64,000 nt of DNA from contig JABDGM010000004.1 of assembly GCA_013286045.1 (NCBI GenBank), positions 1 through 64,000 of the forward strand. The letters are read 5' to 3'. The notes under the pieces are model-generated. The model saw nothing but the letters and a program-made list of their open reading frames with translations, had not been told where the DNA came from and ran no database searches. Below, piece by piece: positions 10,378-21,319 of this stretch. A program made the translations under genes and the position numbers. Every line of letters starts with the position of its first letter. The stretch's first letter is position 1. The DNA is from Planctomycetota bacterium (GTDB lineage Bacteria > Planctomycetota > Planctomycetia > Pirellulales > Lacipirellulaceae).

Positions 10378-12588
10378 GTGAGTTTTCTCAACGTTATTTT
10401 TCTGGTTGCATTGCCTCTAGTCGCTGTGCCAGTGGCTCTGCATCTGTACCGGGGTCGTCAGAAAGACGTCGTGCTGTGGGGGGCGATGCAATTCCTCTCG
10501 GCGGCCATGATTAAAGGACGCCGCTTCGAGCGGCTGGAAGAGTGGCTGCTGTTGGCTTTGCGTTTCTTGGCCGTGGTGGCGCTGGTGCTGGCCCTTGCAC
10601 AGCCGATGATTCGCAGCCGCTGGCTGGGAGATCCGACCGATCGCGAGGTTATTGTGATCCTGGACAATTCGCTGTCGATGTCGCGCGAAATCGACGGCTC
10701 CAGCGTGGCTTCGCAGATGAAGGAAAAGGCCCGCGCGCTCGTGGATTCACTTTCCGGAAAAGAAGGCGTGCAAATTCTCTTGGCGGTGGGAAATAATTGG
10801 GCAACCACCGCGGCAATCGGGGCCGATGGGGGCGGTAGGCGCCAGCTGCGCGAAATTGTCGAAGCAGCCGATCCTACCGAAGGTTCAGCGAATCTACTCG
10901 AGTGCTTGCAAGAAGCCGTCAACCTTCACGCCGCTCCGCAACTGAGTGGCCGGCACATCGTGGTCTTCACCGATGCACAAGAAACAAGTTGGCAAGCTGA
11001 AGCTAGCGCCGCATGGCAGCAGCTGGCCGGTAATCGTGCTGCCGCTGCGTTTCCCATTGAAATCGATGTCGTTGAATGCGGACCCGCGACCGCAAAGCTC
11101 GACAACTTGGCGGTCACCGGAGTCGAAACGCAAACGCTCCTCATTCGGCCCGGAGATCGAGTTGATTTCGCAGCAGACATCCAAAACACCGGCGATGTTG
11201 CGACTCCCGCGACGAACGTGAAATGGATCTTGGCTGGCAAAGTTGTATTGGAGTCGCCCGTAGGCCCACTCGAAGCGCACGGCAAGACACAAGTCAAAGC
11301 GACGATTCAAGTATCTGATCCGGGTGTTCATACGCTGACTTGCAGACTCGACCGTCGTGATCAAATTCCGTTAGATCAAGAAAATTCGCTGATTGTTGAG
11401 GTCGCGGATCAGTATCCGGTTCTATTCGTACAGAAAAGCGATAGCGCCAATGATGGGCTCCCGGCAGCGGATTTCTTTGCTGCGGCGCTCGGATTCAAGA
11501 ACAAGCAAACGCAACCGTGGCATTCGATATTCAAACCTGAGGTTGCTCCGCCCTCGACGCTCGATAAAGCGCCGCTGGCGAACTATCGTGCGATCGTCAT
11601 CAATAATGCCGGTGAACTAAGTGGCGCCACGATCGAACGGCTGAGCGCCTACGTTCATGCGGGAGGTGGTCTGTGGATAGCGCTGGGGGATGAAATTGTC
11701 CGAGAGGAATTCAATCGCGATTGGTACAGCGACGGTGATGGCTTAAGCCCGGTGGAGCTTGGCCCACTGGAAGTAATTGATAAAGCCGACGACGTTGCCG
11801 CCACGGTGCATCCACCATCGCGCGATCACCGGGCGACCGCTCAGCTCGCCAATACGACGCAGCTTGATATCGATGAGGCCCGCATTCATCAGTACTGGCA
11901 ATTTGCGAGTCGCAGAATGGGAGGCGATCCGATCGCGACGTTGCTCGATTCGGGCAGCGGGCGGCCATTGGTCGCCGAGAAGTTTGTTGGCCAAGGAAGA
12001 GTGTTGGTGCAAGCGTTTCCGCTTGGTATCGAATGGAGCAACGTGCCCTTACTGAAGTCATACGTCGTGATGGTGCAGGACTGGTTGGGATACATCACGG
12101 CTCCGAAAATGGCGAACTACAATCTGTCTCCCGGCGCTCAAATATCTTTAAGTGTGCCCCAAGCATCTGCGGGCACCGCAGCGACGCTCGTCACGCCGCG
12201 CGGACGTGAGATTTCGCTCACTGCGATAGACAATGAATTGGCCCCAATGTTCCGGTATGCACAAACGCAAGAGCCCGGGAACTATCGCGTACGATTCACC
12301 GGCAGCAACGGGAAGGGCGACGACGTGCCATTTCACGTCGTTCGCGACTCCAGTGAATCTGGACTGCGATCACTCAGCGAAGCGGAGCGGAGCAAGCTTT
12401 TAGCCACAGCTGGGCTTCGCTTTGGGCTCGATGCCCCGGCAGCGGTTAGCACCGTGCGGACCGAACCACGACGAGAACCCTTTTGGGGAGTCCTCTTGGC
12501 TGCGCTCGTGGCGCTGCTCGTGGGAGAACTTTTATTGTCGTCGCGACTCGCGCGCGAGCGCAACGGCCCGGCGGTAACACCTGTTTAA
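10378..12588 (+). CDS. BatA/VWA domain membrane protein
   Basis: N-terminal FLNVIFLVALPLVAVPVALHLYRGRQKDVVLWGAMQFL (BatA-type) and VWA IVILDNSLSMS; GTG start. Confidence 0.88.
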   Translation: MSFLNVIFLVALPLVAVPVALHLYRGRQKDVVLWGAMQFLSAAMIKGRRFERLEEWLLLALRFLAVVALVLALAQPMIRSRWLGDPTDREVIVILDNSLSMSREIDGSSVASQMKEKARALVDSLSGKEGVQILLAVGNNWATTAAIGADGGGRRQLREIVEAADPTEGSANLLECLQEAVNLHAAPQLSGRHIVVFTDAQETSWQAEASAAWQQLAGNRAAAAFPIEIDVVECGPATAKLDNLAVTGVETQTLLIRPGDRVDFAADIQNTGDVATPATNVKWILAGKVVLESPVGPLEAHGKTQVKATIQVSDPGVHTLTCRLDRRDQIPLDQENSLIVEVADQYPVLFVQKSDSANDGLPAADFFAAALGFKNKQTQPWHSIFKPEVAPPSTLDKAPLANYRAIVINNAGELSGATIERLSAYVHAGGGLWIALGDEIVREEFNRDWYSDGDGLSPVELGPLEVIDKADDVAATVHPPSRDHRATAQLANTTQLDIDEARIHQYWQFASRRMGGDPIATLLDSGSGRPLVAEKFVGQGRVLVQAFPLGIEWSNVPLLKSYVVMVQDWLGYITAPKMANYNLSPGAQISLSVPQASAGTAATLVTPRGREISLTAIDNELAPMFRYAQTQEPGNYRVRFTGSNGKGDDVPFHVVRDSSESGLRSLSEAERSKLLATAGLRFGLDAPAAVSTVRTEPRREPFWGVLLAALVALLVGELLLSSRLARERNGPAVTPV

Positions 12589-12606
12589 ACCCTACTTAAT
12601 TCGACT

Positions 12607-15459
12607 ATGCCGACCGGCGGTTCACAAACTCTTGAACGCCTCTCCTGGGAGGGCATGATCGGCGGCAACACTGCGATCTTACTGGGGGTTGCGCTGGCGG
12701 CGATTGCGGGTTGGCTCTTATGGCGCGAGCGGCATGTCATCGGCTTGGGGTGGGTTGTGGTTTTTTGGTTGTTACGGATGGCTGGATTTACTTGCGCGCT
12801 GTGGATGCTCGCCGGCCCCACTCAACTGCGAACCGAGCGATCAACGGCTAATCAATCGGTCGCTATTTTTGCCGACGGCAGCGAGAGCATGGACGTCGTC
12901 GATCAGCTGGACCCGGCAGAGTCGGCTCGCTGGGCGGCTGCGTGCGATTCAAAGTCGCAAGACTCGCCCTTGGTCCGCAGCGATCGGCTGGCCGTGGCAT
13001 TGGGAGCCGCGATCGCAGATTGTCAACAATTCACTACATTTATCAAGGAACACCGCGAGGTTTCGAAGCTCGCGGCTTCGTTTGAAATTCTTGAGGCAGC
13101 GATTGATAGAGCCGCTAAGCATGCCCAGAAAGTGATGGCTTCGATGGGCGGCGCCGACCCGTCGCTTGTCGAGAGAATAAATCGAATCGTTGGCCTACTG
13201 GAGGGCCCGATCGCCCAATCTTCTAAAGCAATTCATGCTGCCCTGGAATCGGAAAATCACACGGCCAGCGCGGATTTCTTGACGCAACCCGATCAGCTGC
13301 TGGACAGTTTGAATAGCGCCCATCGTCGCAGCTTGGGCCTCGCAGACGATCTCGCCCAACAGAACGTTAATCGGAAGTCGAAAACGCCATCAGCTTCTGA
13401 TGCTTTGTCGCGCCGGGAGAAATCGGCGCGCGCGCTCGATGCATTGGAGTCGGAGCTGAAAGGCGGCGCGGCTAGCAAAATGGGCATCGAACGGCTCCGT
13501 TTTGATCGAACTGCCGAACCTGTTTCGGTTGCATCGGGTTGGTCTAAGGCTTTGATTGCAACACCGGCGGAGCAAGTTGCAAACACGGGCACAAACTCCG
13601 GCACAACTCCTGCATCGACAGAAGACTCATCGAGCACGGCCGCCACGAACGTTTCCTCCGTGCTGCAGTATCTATCAACGCATCAAGCTGATCAAAACTT
13701 GCGGATGGCGCTGCTCATCTCGGACGGGCGGCATAACGACGCAAATGCGCCATCACCGTCGGACGTTGCCGCTCAGCTCGGCAGATTGCCCGTGTTTGTC
13801 GTCCCTATCGGCAGCTCGGTGCCGCAGCGCGATCTGGTCCTGCATCGAGTTGAAGCGCCGACAACGGTGACGCAAAAAGATTCGGCCGTCATTGATGTCA
13901 TCGTGAGCGGTTTTGATTGCGAGGGGACGAAGTCGGCCGTCGTCCTGAAGCATAATGGCGAAGAACTCGATCGAAAGCCGATTGAGTTTACTGAGAATCA
14001 AGGCGATTGCCGCGTGCGCTTTAACGTTGCCGCGAAGGAACTCGGTTGGCAGGAATACGTCGTCGAGGTGGAGCCGGTCGCCGGTGAAATCAACACTGCA
14101 AATAACTTTCAGCCCGGATCGTTTGAAGTGGTCCGCGATCATCTCCGCGTGTTGTTGGCAGAGGGAGTGCCGCGATGGGAGTATCGGTACTTAAACCAAC
14201 TGTTCCGACGCGATACGCACGTCGAATTCGATGAGCTCTTGTTTTTCCCCCGGCTGCATGGCAGCGGCAAGTTAGCGGAAAAGCCCGAGTTCCCTACCAA
14301 TGCCGAAGCCTGGGCAAACTACGACGTTGTAATTCTCGGCGACATCGGCCCCGAACAACTTACCGCGAGCAATCAAAGCGGTCTGGACGAATTCGTCCGA
14401 AAACGCGGCGGAAGTCTTATTGTCATTGCGGGGCCAAACGAGATGCCGGCCGGATTCGCCGGACAACCGTTCATGGACCTGCTGCCAGTCGAACGCGCGA
14501 CCGAAGTGTCGCCTCAACAAGGTTACACGCTCGATGTGACGTCGGAGGGCCGATTAAATAGTGCGTTGTTGATCGCCGACTCGGCCGACGAAAGCCGGCA
14601 GGCTTGGGAAAGCATCTATCGCCGCTTCCCGGTCTTTGAACTGTCGCAGTACTGCAAACCAAAGCCATCGGCAAGAACGCTTATCGAAGCGGTGCCGGAC
14701 GGCGCCACACAGGGCAACGATTCGACCAATCATGAAGCGTTTCTGTGTTGGCAACGAGTAGGCGCGGGGCGAGTTGGGTATTTGGCCGCGCCGGATACTT
14801 ATCGATTGCGATGGCGGCTCGGCGATCGCATGCATCACCGCTTTTGGGGACAATTCTTGCGGTGGATCAACGCTGCAAGTGGCGGATCTGGCACCGATAC
14901 CGTTCGACTTGAAACAGATCGCATGCGCTACGCTCCTGGCGAAGACGTTCGGATCACGGCGTGGCTCAAGGACACGACGGGCCGTCCACTCGGCGACGAA
15001 TTGGTCCAAGCTGAAATCAAAACGTTTTCGGGCGAGACGTCTACTGTCGACCTTACGCGCGACCCAGAAGTTGTCGGTCGATATTGTGGCGTTATCAATA
15101 AACTAACGACGGGCGCTTATCAAATTGGTGTGCGCGGCCCAAATATCGCTCAACTGCTTCCGCCGGGCGCAGACAATTCTCGCGCCATTGCCACCATCAC
15201 GGTGCGCGGGTCCTATAGCGTAGAGATGTCGAACACGCAGTGCAATCGTGCGCTTTTGGAGCAAATCGCTCAGATCACCGGCGGCCAGGTCATTCCGCCG
15301 ACCGCGCTAGAAGAAGTTTTTGAACTCGTTTCCTTTACGCCCCAGATCACGGAAACAACCGAGCGCGATCCCTTGTGGAATCGCTGGTCAAACTTGCTGG
15401 TCGTTCTCGGATGCTTGTTCACCGAGTGGACCGTTCGCAAAACGAAAGGGCTCGTGTAA
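12607..15459 (+). CDS. VWA / glutamine-amidotransferase-like membrane protein
   Basis: Follows the BatA gene; VFVVPIGSSVPQRDLVLHRVEAPTTV, RVLLAEGVPRWEYRYLNQLFRRD, DVVILGDIGPEQL. Confidence 0.82.
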   Translation: MPTGGSQTLERLSWEGMIGGNTAILLGVALAAIAGWLLWRERHVIGLGWVVVFWLLRMAGFTCALWMLAGPTQLRTERSTANQSVAIFADGSESMDVVDQLDPAESARWAAACDSKSQDSPLVRSDRLAVALGAAIADCQQFTTFIKEHREVSKLAASFEILEAAIDRAAKHAQKVMASMGGADPSLVERINRIVGLLEGPIAQSSKAIHAALESENHTASADFLTQPDQLLDSLNSAHRRSLGLADDLAQQNVNRKSKTPSASDALSRREKSARALDALESELKGGAASKMGIERLRFDRTAEPVSVASGWSKALIATPAEQVANTGTNSGTTPASTEDSSSTAATNVSSVLQYLSTHQADQNLRMALLISDGRHNDANAPSPSDVAAQLGRLPVFVVPIGSSVPQRDLVLHRVEAPTTVTQKDSAVIDVIVSGFDCEGTKSAVVLKHNGEELDRKPIEFTENQGDCRVRFNVAAKELGWQEYVVEVEPVAGEINTANNFQPGSFEVVRDHLRVLLAEGVPRWEYRYLNQLFRRDTHVEFDELLFFPRLHGSGKLAEKPEFPTNAEAWANYDVVILGDIGPEQLTASNQSGLDEFVRKRGGSLIVIAGPNEMPAGFAGQPFMDLLPVERATEVSPQQGYTLDVTSEGRLNSALLIADSADESRQAWESIYRRFPVFELSQYCKPKPSARTLIEAVPDGATQGNDSTNHEAFLCWQRVGAGRVGYLAAPDTYRLRWRLGDRMHHRFWGQFLRWINAASGGSGTDTVRLETDRMRYAPGEDVRITAWLKDTTGRPLGDELVQAEIKTFSGETSTVDLTRDPEVVGRYCGVINKLTTGAYQIGVRGPNIAQLLPPGADNSRAIATITVRGSYSVEMSNTQCNRALLEQIAQITGGQVIPPTALEEVFELVSFTPQITETTERDPLWNRWSNLLVVLGCLFTEWTVRKTKGLV

Positions 15460-15487
15460 TGCGATTTATCGAGTCGCGGGTGAATCT

Positions 15488-18400
15488 ATGAGCCGGGCGA
15501 ATATCGAGGGCCCAGTTCCCGCACCAGTCCTTCGCAAGCTACACCAAGTGCGACAACGCAAGTTGCTCGTACAAGTGGTAAGTGCGCTCGTGGCGGCGGC
15601 GGCCGTGTTTTTAACGGCAATGAGCGTCGCAATGCTCGTCGATTGGCTGGCGGAACTGTACGATTCTCCGCTCCGTATCTTGCTCACAACGTCTGCTGTC
15701 GTGGCAGCCTTGGTCACGACGGCGGGTTGGCTTCTATTCGCATGGCGCAGGATGCTGCGTCTCGATCGCGTTGCGACCGACATCGACCAACAGATTCCGC
15801 AACTCGAAGAGCGTTGGACAACGATGACCCGATTGGGGGCCGACGCGGCAAATCCAAGTGTCGTTCATCCCGCAATGCTTCGTCGCTTGAGTAGCGAAGC
15901 CTTACGGTGGGAACCGCAGATAGATCCAACTCACGTTACATCGCTGACGGTCTTGCTTCGATCGCTGATCGGTTTGACGGCAATTACGGCGATACTGGGC
16001 ATTGCCGTGCTGATCAACACGCGTCGCACGCTTGTGCTGTTACATAGATTCTGGTGGCCCACAACGTCGATTTCCGAAACTGAGTTAGCGAACCTACCAG
16101 GTAATATCGTCGTGGCCCGCGGGGAAACGCTCGAATTGACTGCTGTCGCCACCGGCGTGCCAGTCGAGCGAGCCAACCTATATGTACGAACCGCAGGTGG
16201 AGACTTGCAAACGTTCGATCTCGTTGCACACGGCCGCGACCGAGTGGATTTTTCTCATCGCGTCGCCGCTGTCGAAAAGCCGATGAGCTATCGATTCCGC
16301 GCCGGCGATGGCCAGAGCGATTGGTACACCGTGGACGTTGCGGACCGACCCGAGATCGAATCGCTAGCGCTAACGTTGACGCCGCCTGCCTACGCGCACC
16401 AAGAGCCGATCAAATTCGACAAGTTGCCCGCCCATGTTTCCGCGCTCCAAGGCAGCGATCTCGACCTCGCCATTCGGCCGAAGACCGCGGTTGAACGCGT
16501 CGATTTGCGAATTGGCAAAGACAAAGTGATTCGGTTGTCTCCCAGCGCCGATGGCTGCTACCGATGGAAAACAACGCTTCAGGACACGTTCACATTCACC
16601 TCGGTCCTCACCGAATCACACGGCCTGACAAATCATCGCCCGCCCGAATGCGCGGTGACGGTCGTTCCTGATCGACCGCCTTCGGTGCGAATTCTTTCGC
16701 CGGATAGCCAGGTCGCCGTGCGACCAGACGATACGGTCAACATCGCATTTACGGCGAATGACGACATAGGTATTGGCAGTGCGGAACTCATCGTTTACGA
16801 CGAGAAAGCGCCTGGTGATTCCGCGCCCCTGGCGACGATTTCGATTCCGCTGGGCGAGCAACAGGGTGCTCGCTCGATTCAACAATCCATCGATCTTAAC
16901 CTGGCGAACTTCAAGGTCGAAGAAGGTTCAGCGCTAAGCTACGAAATCCGTGTTCGCGAAGACCGGGGGCTGCAGCAGCCGTCGGCTAACGATTCATCAG
17001 TCAACAAAGACGATAGCAAACGCGCGCAAGATTCCGGAGACAAGAAATTAGCAGGTGCCGCTCCCAAGCCGTCAGCGCCCTCAACGAACTCAGCGCCAAA
17101 ACCGAGTCAAGCTCCGTCGCAAACTTCGCCTTCTCAAGACCACGCCGCGGCAGTCGATTCGCAAGCAAAGAATGACGCGGCCCAACCTAAGTCTGCGATA
17201 CCCCCCAAGTCGTCAGTATCCGCGGCGAATGAGAAAACTTCAAACGACGTGAAACCCGCGGCACTAGCTCGCAACCCCGGCCAACCATCTCCGTCTTCTA
17301 CACCGCCCGGCGTTCAACCGAATTCGTCACCGGGTGCGGCTTCGAATTCACCACCGGCCCGCGATAAATCGCCCGACTCGATGGCCGTTGAATCCACACC
17401 GAGTACATCTTCTGCACTTCTGGCGACGCCGCCTTCCGCTCAGTCACCTGAAAAGTCGCTTCCCACACGCGACCCTTCGCAAGCGCAAGTCGCGTTGCAG
17501 CACAATCCCGCTTCGTCTCCACTTCCGTCGAATGTCGCAGAGTCCGCAAAGCAATCGCCAAAACCATCGACAGAGAGCAGCCCTGGCCAGCGCGAAGCCT
17601 CGAGCGCTCGGCAAGAAGTGTCGGCGAGCACCACTCCGCACAATCAAAAACCGAGCGAAGCCACGCCGCCTAAACTGAACGGAGACAATACTGTCGCGAA
17701 AGACACGAACGAGCCATCTGCTCATGCTTCCTCAACACCGTCAGCATCCTCCAATAACACAAAGCGAAGCGAGTCTGATGCGCAGCCGAATGCTACTCAG
17801 CAAGCTTCGTCGACACCCGCTAGTGAGCCTTCCAAGCAGGAGGGCGATTCCTCACCGAGCGGTTCTGGCCCACGAGATAGCATGCCGCGTCGGACTCTGG
17901 ATGCGGCGCAAGCCGGCGAGAGCAAGCGTATGCAACTAAAAGTAGACAAATGGGCCGGAAGCTTCTCAGGCCAGCAGCGGGCGAAAGCCGAGATGGCAAT
18001 CGCGCCCGAGCTCGAAGCGCTCGATAAGGCGCTGGCCAGTGGTCAGCAATCGGCCGGCGGCGTGCTCAATGAGCTTAAGAAGAACAGCAAATGGCGCGAC
18101 GAACTCGGCCATGAAGTATCGACCGCCGAGCAAGCAACGGTCGAAGCTCAAGGAATCATCAACAAGCTGAAAAGTCAAAGTAAAGACACCCCTTACTCTT
18201 TCATCGGTCTGCAAGTGATCGACATCGGCATCGCTCACGTCGATCCGGCGAAGAATGATTTCTGGAAAACAATCCAATCCGAAGGCGACGAGCGTCCGGA
18301 GTCGCTTCGCGATGGCTGGCAACATTTAGGCCGCGCTCGCGAACTCGTCGCCGAGCTGCGCGGGCAGTTCGAGCGGGCGCGACGAGATTTCCGCCTCGCA

Positions 18401-20035
18401 GAGACCGTTGAAAAAGTGAAGAAGATGTACCAGGTGTATGTCGAGAATTCTCACGGGCTTTTGGATATCCAGGATAGCGATCCCAAGCGCTACAACCGCA
18501 AGTTGGCCGAATTCGAGCTCGATGACGACTACCTGAAGCGGCTTCAGGAAGTTCTCAAGATGCGGACCGATTTAGAGTCTGAGTTGGCACGAGTTTTGGC
18601 AGCTGACCCACGGCTTTTACGGCGTTACATGGATGGCCTGCGACACCGCGCTGAAAACCTACGCGAGGAATTGGCGAAACTTTCGGCTGACCAGGCGGAT
18701 CTCAACCGTGAAGTTCAAGCATGGGTTGAAGTGGAAGAAGCCAATCGTCCGCAAATGTCGCAAATCATGCTCCAGCACCAGGTTCAAAAGGCGGCGAGGG
18801 TTTCGAGTGCCGCGGGCGAATTGCAGAGTCGTTACCAGGCGTGGCTGCCACTCGACCGGCAAACGAAGGACGCTGACTTGGCGGCTGCCACGAAAACAGT
18901 TCAAGAAGTGGCCAATGCGGCCAGTGAACTGAACGCCCTCGCGGATGCGTTCGTGGCAAAGTCGCCAGAGCTCGACAGCCCGTCCTCGCCGGTCCGAAGA
19001 CAGACATCTCCCACCCCAGCATCAGCACCAACCGTCGATGAAATGATCGCGCGAGGCCAGCAACTCTACGAGCACTTAAATGCGTTGCAAGTTTCCTTAC
19101 GACAGCTTGCGGGGCGCGACCAAGACGCCGAATCTTCTTCGTTTGCGGCGAATCGATTGTTAGACACGCAGCGGCTTGTCGCTTCCACATCCGCTTGGAT
19201 CCGTCAGATGCAGGCCTACAAAGCCGGCAACTACACCGGCGCCGCGGAAGTCGACCAGTATCGGCTCGCAATGAAAACCGACGACCTCACGGGCAAACTC
19301 GGAAAAATCGAGGCGACTTTAGCGGCCGCGTTAGAGCGGAGAGACGGCACACTGCCAGAGCCCATTGCGGTGAAGGCCCGTGAATTTATCGCCGACCTCG
19401 ACAAACAAGCGGCGCCCAATCAGCTCGGCGCAGTGTATGCGCTCCACAGCAAGCAACTGCGGCAAGCCGTTACACGCCAAAAAGCTGCCGGCGAAGCACT
19501 CGCTAACGCAGAGAAGCTTTATGATGAATTGATGCGGCTGACGATCGTGGAACTAGATAAGTTGCCGGTCGAAGATCCCATTTCTCAAGTTCAAGAAGAT
19601 CCAACGCTTGATGAAATGCTCACTGAATTGGAACAAGAATTCTCGGTTGCTGAAACGCTCGGTATTCCGGAGCGTCCGTCGAACTTAAGAATCATCAAAG
19701 ATTGGCTGCAACCGAACAGCGGAGCGAGCGGAGGTGGTGGCAGAACGGCAATGAACCAGTTGCAACGCGATCAACAGCAAGCCCAGAAGCGCCTCGACCG
19801 AGCGTATCGCCAGGCAATTGCGAAGGCGCTGAAAACTGCGACGCCGACGCCTCCCAAGGTCGAATTGCCGAAGGGAGGTAAGATGACCGATTGGAATCGA
19901 CTGGTTTCTCACTTAGGAGATGGACTACGTCAAGGTCGCGACAAATCGCCTCCGGAGCAATATCGCAAGGCGATCGAACAGTATTTCACGCAAATCAGCA
20001 AGGACGCCGCGGACAAAGAAACCCCCGCAAAGTAA
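15488..20035 (+). CDS. Very large DUF4175-like membrane protein with Pro/Ser/Ala-rich insertion
   Basis: Two N-terminal TM segments, long Ig-like and coiled-coil regions; ATG of MSRANIEG chosen; low-complexity insert at about 16975-17880. Confidence 0.75.
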   Translation: MSRANIEGPVPAPVLRKLHQVRQRKLLVQVVSALVAAAAVFLTAMSVAMLVDWLAELYDSPLRILLTTSAVVAALVTTAGWLLFAWRRMLRLDRVATDIDQQIPQLEERWTTMTRLGADAANPSVVHPAMLRRLSSEALRWEPQIDPTHVTSLTVLLRSLIGLTAITAILGIAVLINTRRTLVLLHRFWWPTTSISETELANLPGNIVVARGETLELTAVATGVPVERANLYVRTAGGDLQTFDLVAHGRDRVDFSHRVAAVEKPMSYRFRAGDGQSDWYTVDVADRPEIESLALTLTPPAYAHQEPIKFDKLPAHVSALQGSDLDLAIRPKTAVERVDLRIGKDKVIRLSPSADGCYRWKTTLQDTFTFTSVLTESHGLTNHRPPECAVTVVPDRPPSVRILSPDSQVAVRPDDTVNIAFTANDDIGIGSAELIVYDEKAPGDSAPLATISIPLGEQQGARSIQQSIDLNLANFKVEEGSALSYEIRVREDRGLQQPSANDSSVNKDDSKRAQDSGDKKLAGAAPKPSAPSTNSAPKPSQAPSQTSPSQDHAAAVDSQAKNDAAQPKSAIPPKSSVSAANEKTSNDVKPAALARNPGQPSPSSTPPGVQPNSSPGAASNSPPARDKSPDSMAVESTPSTSSALLATPPSAQSPEKSLPTRDPSQAQVALQHNPASSPLPSNVAESAKQSPKPSTESSPGQREASSARQEVSASTTPHNQKPSEATPPKLNGDNTVAKDTNEPSAHASSTPSASSNNTKRSESDAQPNATQQASSTPASEPSKQEGDSSPSGSGPRDSMPRRTLDAAQAGESKRMQLKVDKWAGSFSGQQRAKAEMAIAPELEALDKALASGQQSAGGVLNELKKNSKWRDELGHEVSTAEQATVEAQGIINKLKSQSKDTPYSFIGLQVIDIGIAHVDPAKNDFWKTIQSEGDERPESLRDGWQHLGRARELVAELRGQFERARRDFRLAETVEKVKKMYQVYVENSHGLLDIQDSDPKRYNRKLAEFELDDDYLKRLQEVLKMRTDLESELARVLAADPRLLRRYMDGLRHRAENLREELAKLSADQADLNREVQAWVEVEEANRPQMSQIMLQHQVQKAARVSSAAGELQSRYQAWLPLDRQTKDADLAAATKTVQEVANAASELNALADAFVAKSPELDSPSSPVRRQTSPTPASAPTVDEMIARGQQLYEHLNALQVSLRQLAGRDQDAESSSFAANRLLDTQRLVASTSAWIRQMQAYKAGNYTGAAEVDQYRLAMKTDDLTGKLGKIEATLAAALERRDGTLPEPIAVKAREFIADLDKQAAPNQLGAVYALHSKQLRQAVTRQKAAGEALANAEKLYDELMRLTIVELDKLPVEDPISQVQEDPTLDEMLTELEQEFSVAETLGIPERPSNLRIIKDWLQPNSGASGGGGRTAMNQLQRDQQQAQKRLDRAYRQAIAKALKTATPTPPKVELPKGGKMTDWNRLVSHLGDGLRQGRDKSPPEQYRKAIEQYFTQISKDAADKETPAK

Positions 20036-20076
20036 AAAACCGCCTGATCGGCAGACCGCTATCCGCACCGAGTAAG

Positions 20077-21291
20077 ATGCCACCAAAGCTTTACCATTTC
20101 GGGTCATTGATCCTCGTCGGCTTGATTGCGAGAGGGGCAGTCGCGGAACGCGACGTTGGCACCGGCGGACCCTACGTTTTGCGCGCCGCCGCGCAACTGA
20201 ATAATTCGCGCGACGACACGCCGGCCAACGTCCTCACACCCGATACGTGGCGACGGGTGGACGGCTCGGTAAACCGCGCGCTCGCCTGGTTGGCGGCGCA
20301 GCAGCAGCCGGACGGTTCGTTTCAAACACTTCCCAATGGTCAGCCGGCCGTAACTTGCTTGTGTGTCCTGGCGTTCATGGCTCACGGGCACGGCCCCAGC
20401 GATGGCGTCTACGGCGCGCGAATCGAGCGGGCAATCGATTACACAGTAAAATGCCAAAAAGAGAACGGACTGATCACGCTCATTGGACCGGATGGTCCGG
20501 AGATCACCCGAGATGTCGAGGCGCTCATTGGCAAATGTGCTGTTTACAATCACGGGATTTCGTCACTCACTTTGGCAGAAGTTTACGGCTCCACCAAGTC
20601 GGTCGATTCGGCGCGCATTGAAAAAGTCATCAATCGCTCCCTCGTGGCAACGCTTACGATGCAGCGCTGGCCCAAAGACAAAGCAGCCGACGTCGGGGGA
20701 TGGCGGTATTTGAATGACTACGACGAAACCGATTCGGACCTTTCGGTGACGGGCTGGCAGTTGAAGTTCCTTCGATCCGCGCGGAATGCAGGGTTCAACG
20801 TGCCGGAACAGCCAATCGACGATGCAGTCGGTTTCGTGCGGCGCTGCTATTCAGCGCGTTTCGGCGGTTTTCAATACGCCTCGAACGGCGCCGATTCACG
20901 CAGCCGAGGCATGGCCGGTGCGGGAATCCTCGCACTCGGGCACGCCGGGTTCCACAATGCGCCTGAAGCGATCAGCTCGGGGAATTGGCTGTTGGCTCAT
21001 GACTTCAGCCAATACAACCAATACCTGCGTTTTAATCCTCGGTTCATCCACGACCGGTATCACTACGGCTTGTTCATGAGCTGCCAAGGAATGTATCAGC
21101 TCGGCGGTAAGTATTGGGAATCGTTTTTTCCGCCAGTCGTTGAAACGCTGCTCGCGAATCAACAATCCAACGGCTCATGGCCGCCCGAGAACCATGAGTA
21201 CGACGCGCAGTTTGGCAGTGCTTATACAACGGCCCTGGCGCTTTTGACTCTCGGCGCTCCCAACCAACTGCTGCCAATCTATCAACGATAA
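20077..21291 (+). CDS. Secreted prenyltransferase/squalene-cyclase repeat (alpha-alpha toroid) protein
   Basis: Signal peptide MPPKLYHFGSLILVGLIARGAVA; repeats SLAWLAAQQQPDGSFQT, NQQSNGSWPPE. Confidence 0.85.
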   Translation: MPPKLYHFGSLILVGLIARGAVAERDVGTGGPYVLRAAAQLNNSRDDTPANVLTPDTWRRVDGSVNRALAWLAAQQQPDGSFQTLPNGQPAVTCLCVLAFMAHGHGPSDGVYGARIERAIDYTVKCQKENGLITLIGPDGPEITRDVEALIGKCAVYNHGISSLTLAEVYGSTKSVDSARIEKVINRSLVATLTMQRWPKDKAADVGGWRYLNDYDETDSDLSVTGWQLKFLRSARNAGFNVPEQPIDDAVGFVRRCYSARFGGFQYASNGADSRSRGMAGAGILALGHAGFHNAPEAISSGNWLLAHDFSQYNQYLRFNPRFIHDRYHYGLFMSCQGMYQLGGKYWESFFPPVVETLLANQQSNGSWPPENHEYDAQFGSAYTTALALLTLGAPNQLLPIYQR

Positions 21292-21319
21292 ATATCTGGA
21301 CCGGTGGCTGATTGTCATC

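Noticed and set aside
15320-15487. N-terminal 56 residues of the 15320-20035 ORF
   Set aside because: Overlaps the previous gene out of frame; MSRANIEG at 15488 is the better start.
17055-17939. Overlapping alternative-frame ORFs in the low-complexity part of 15488-20035
   Set aside because: Arg/Pro-rich frames are a composition artefact of the high-GC low-complexity coding strand.
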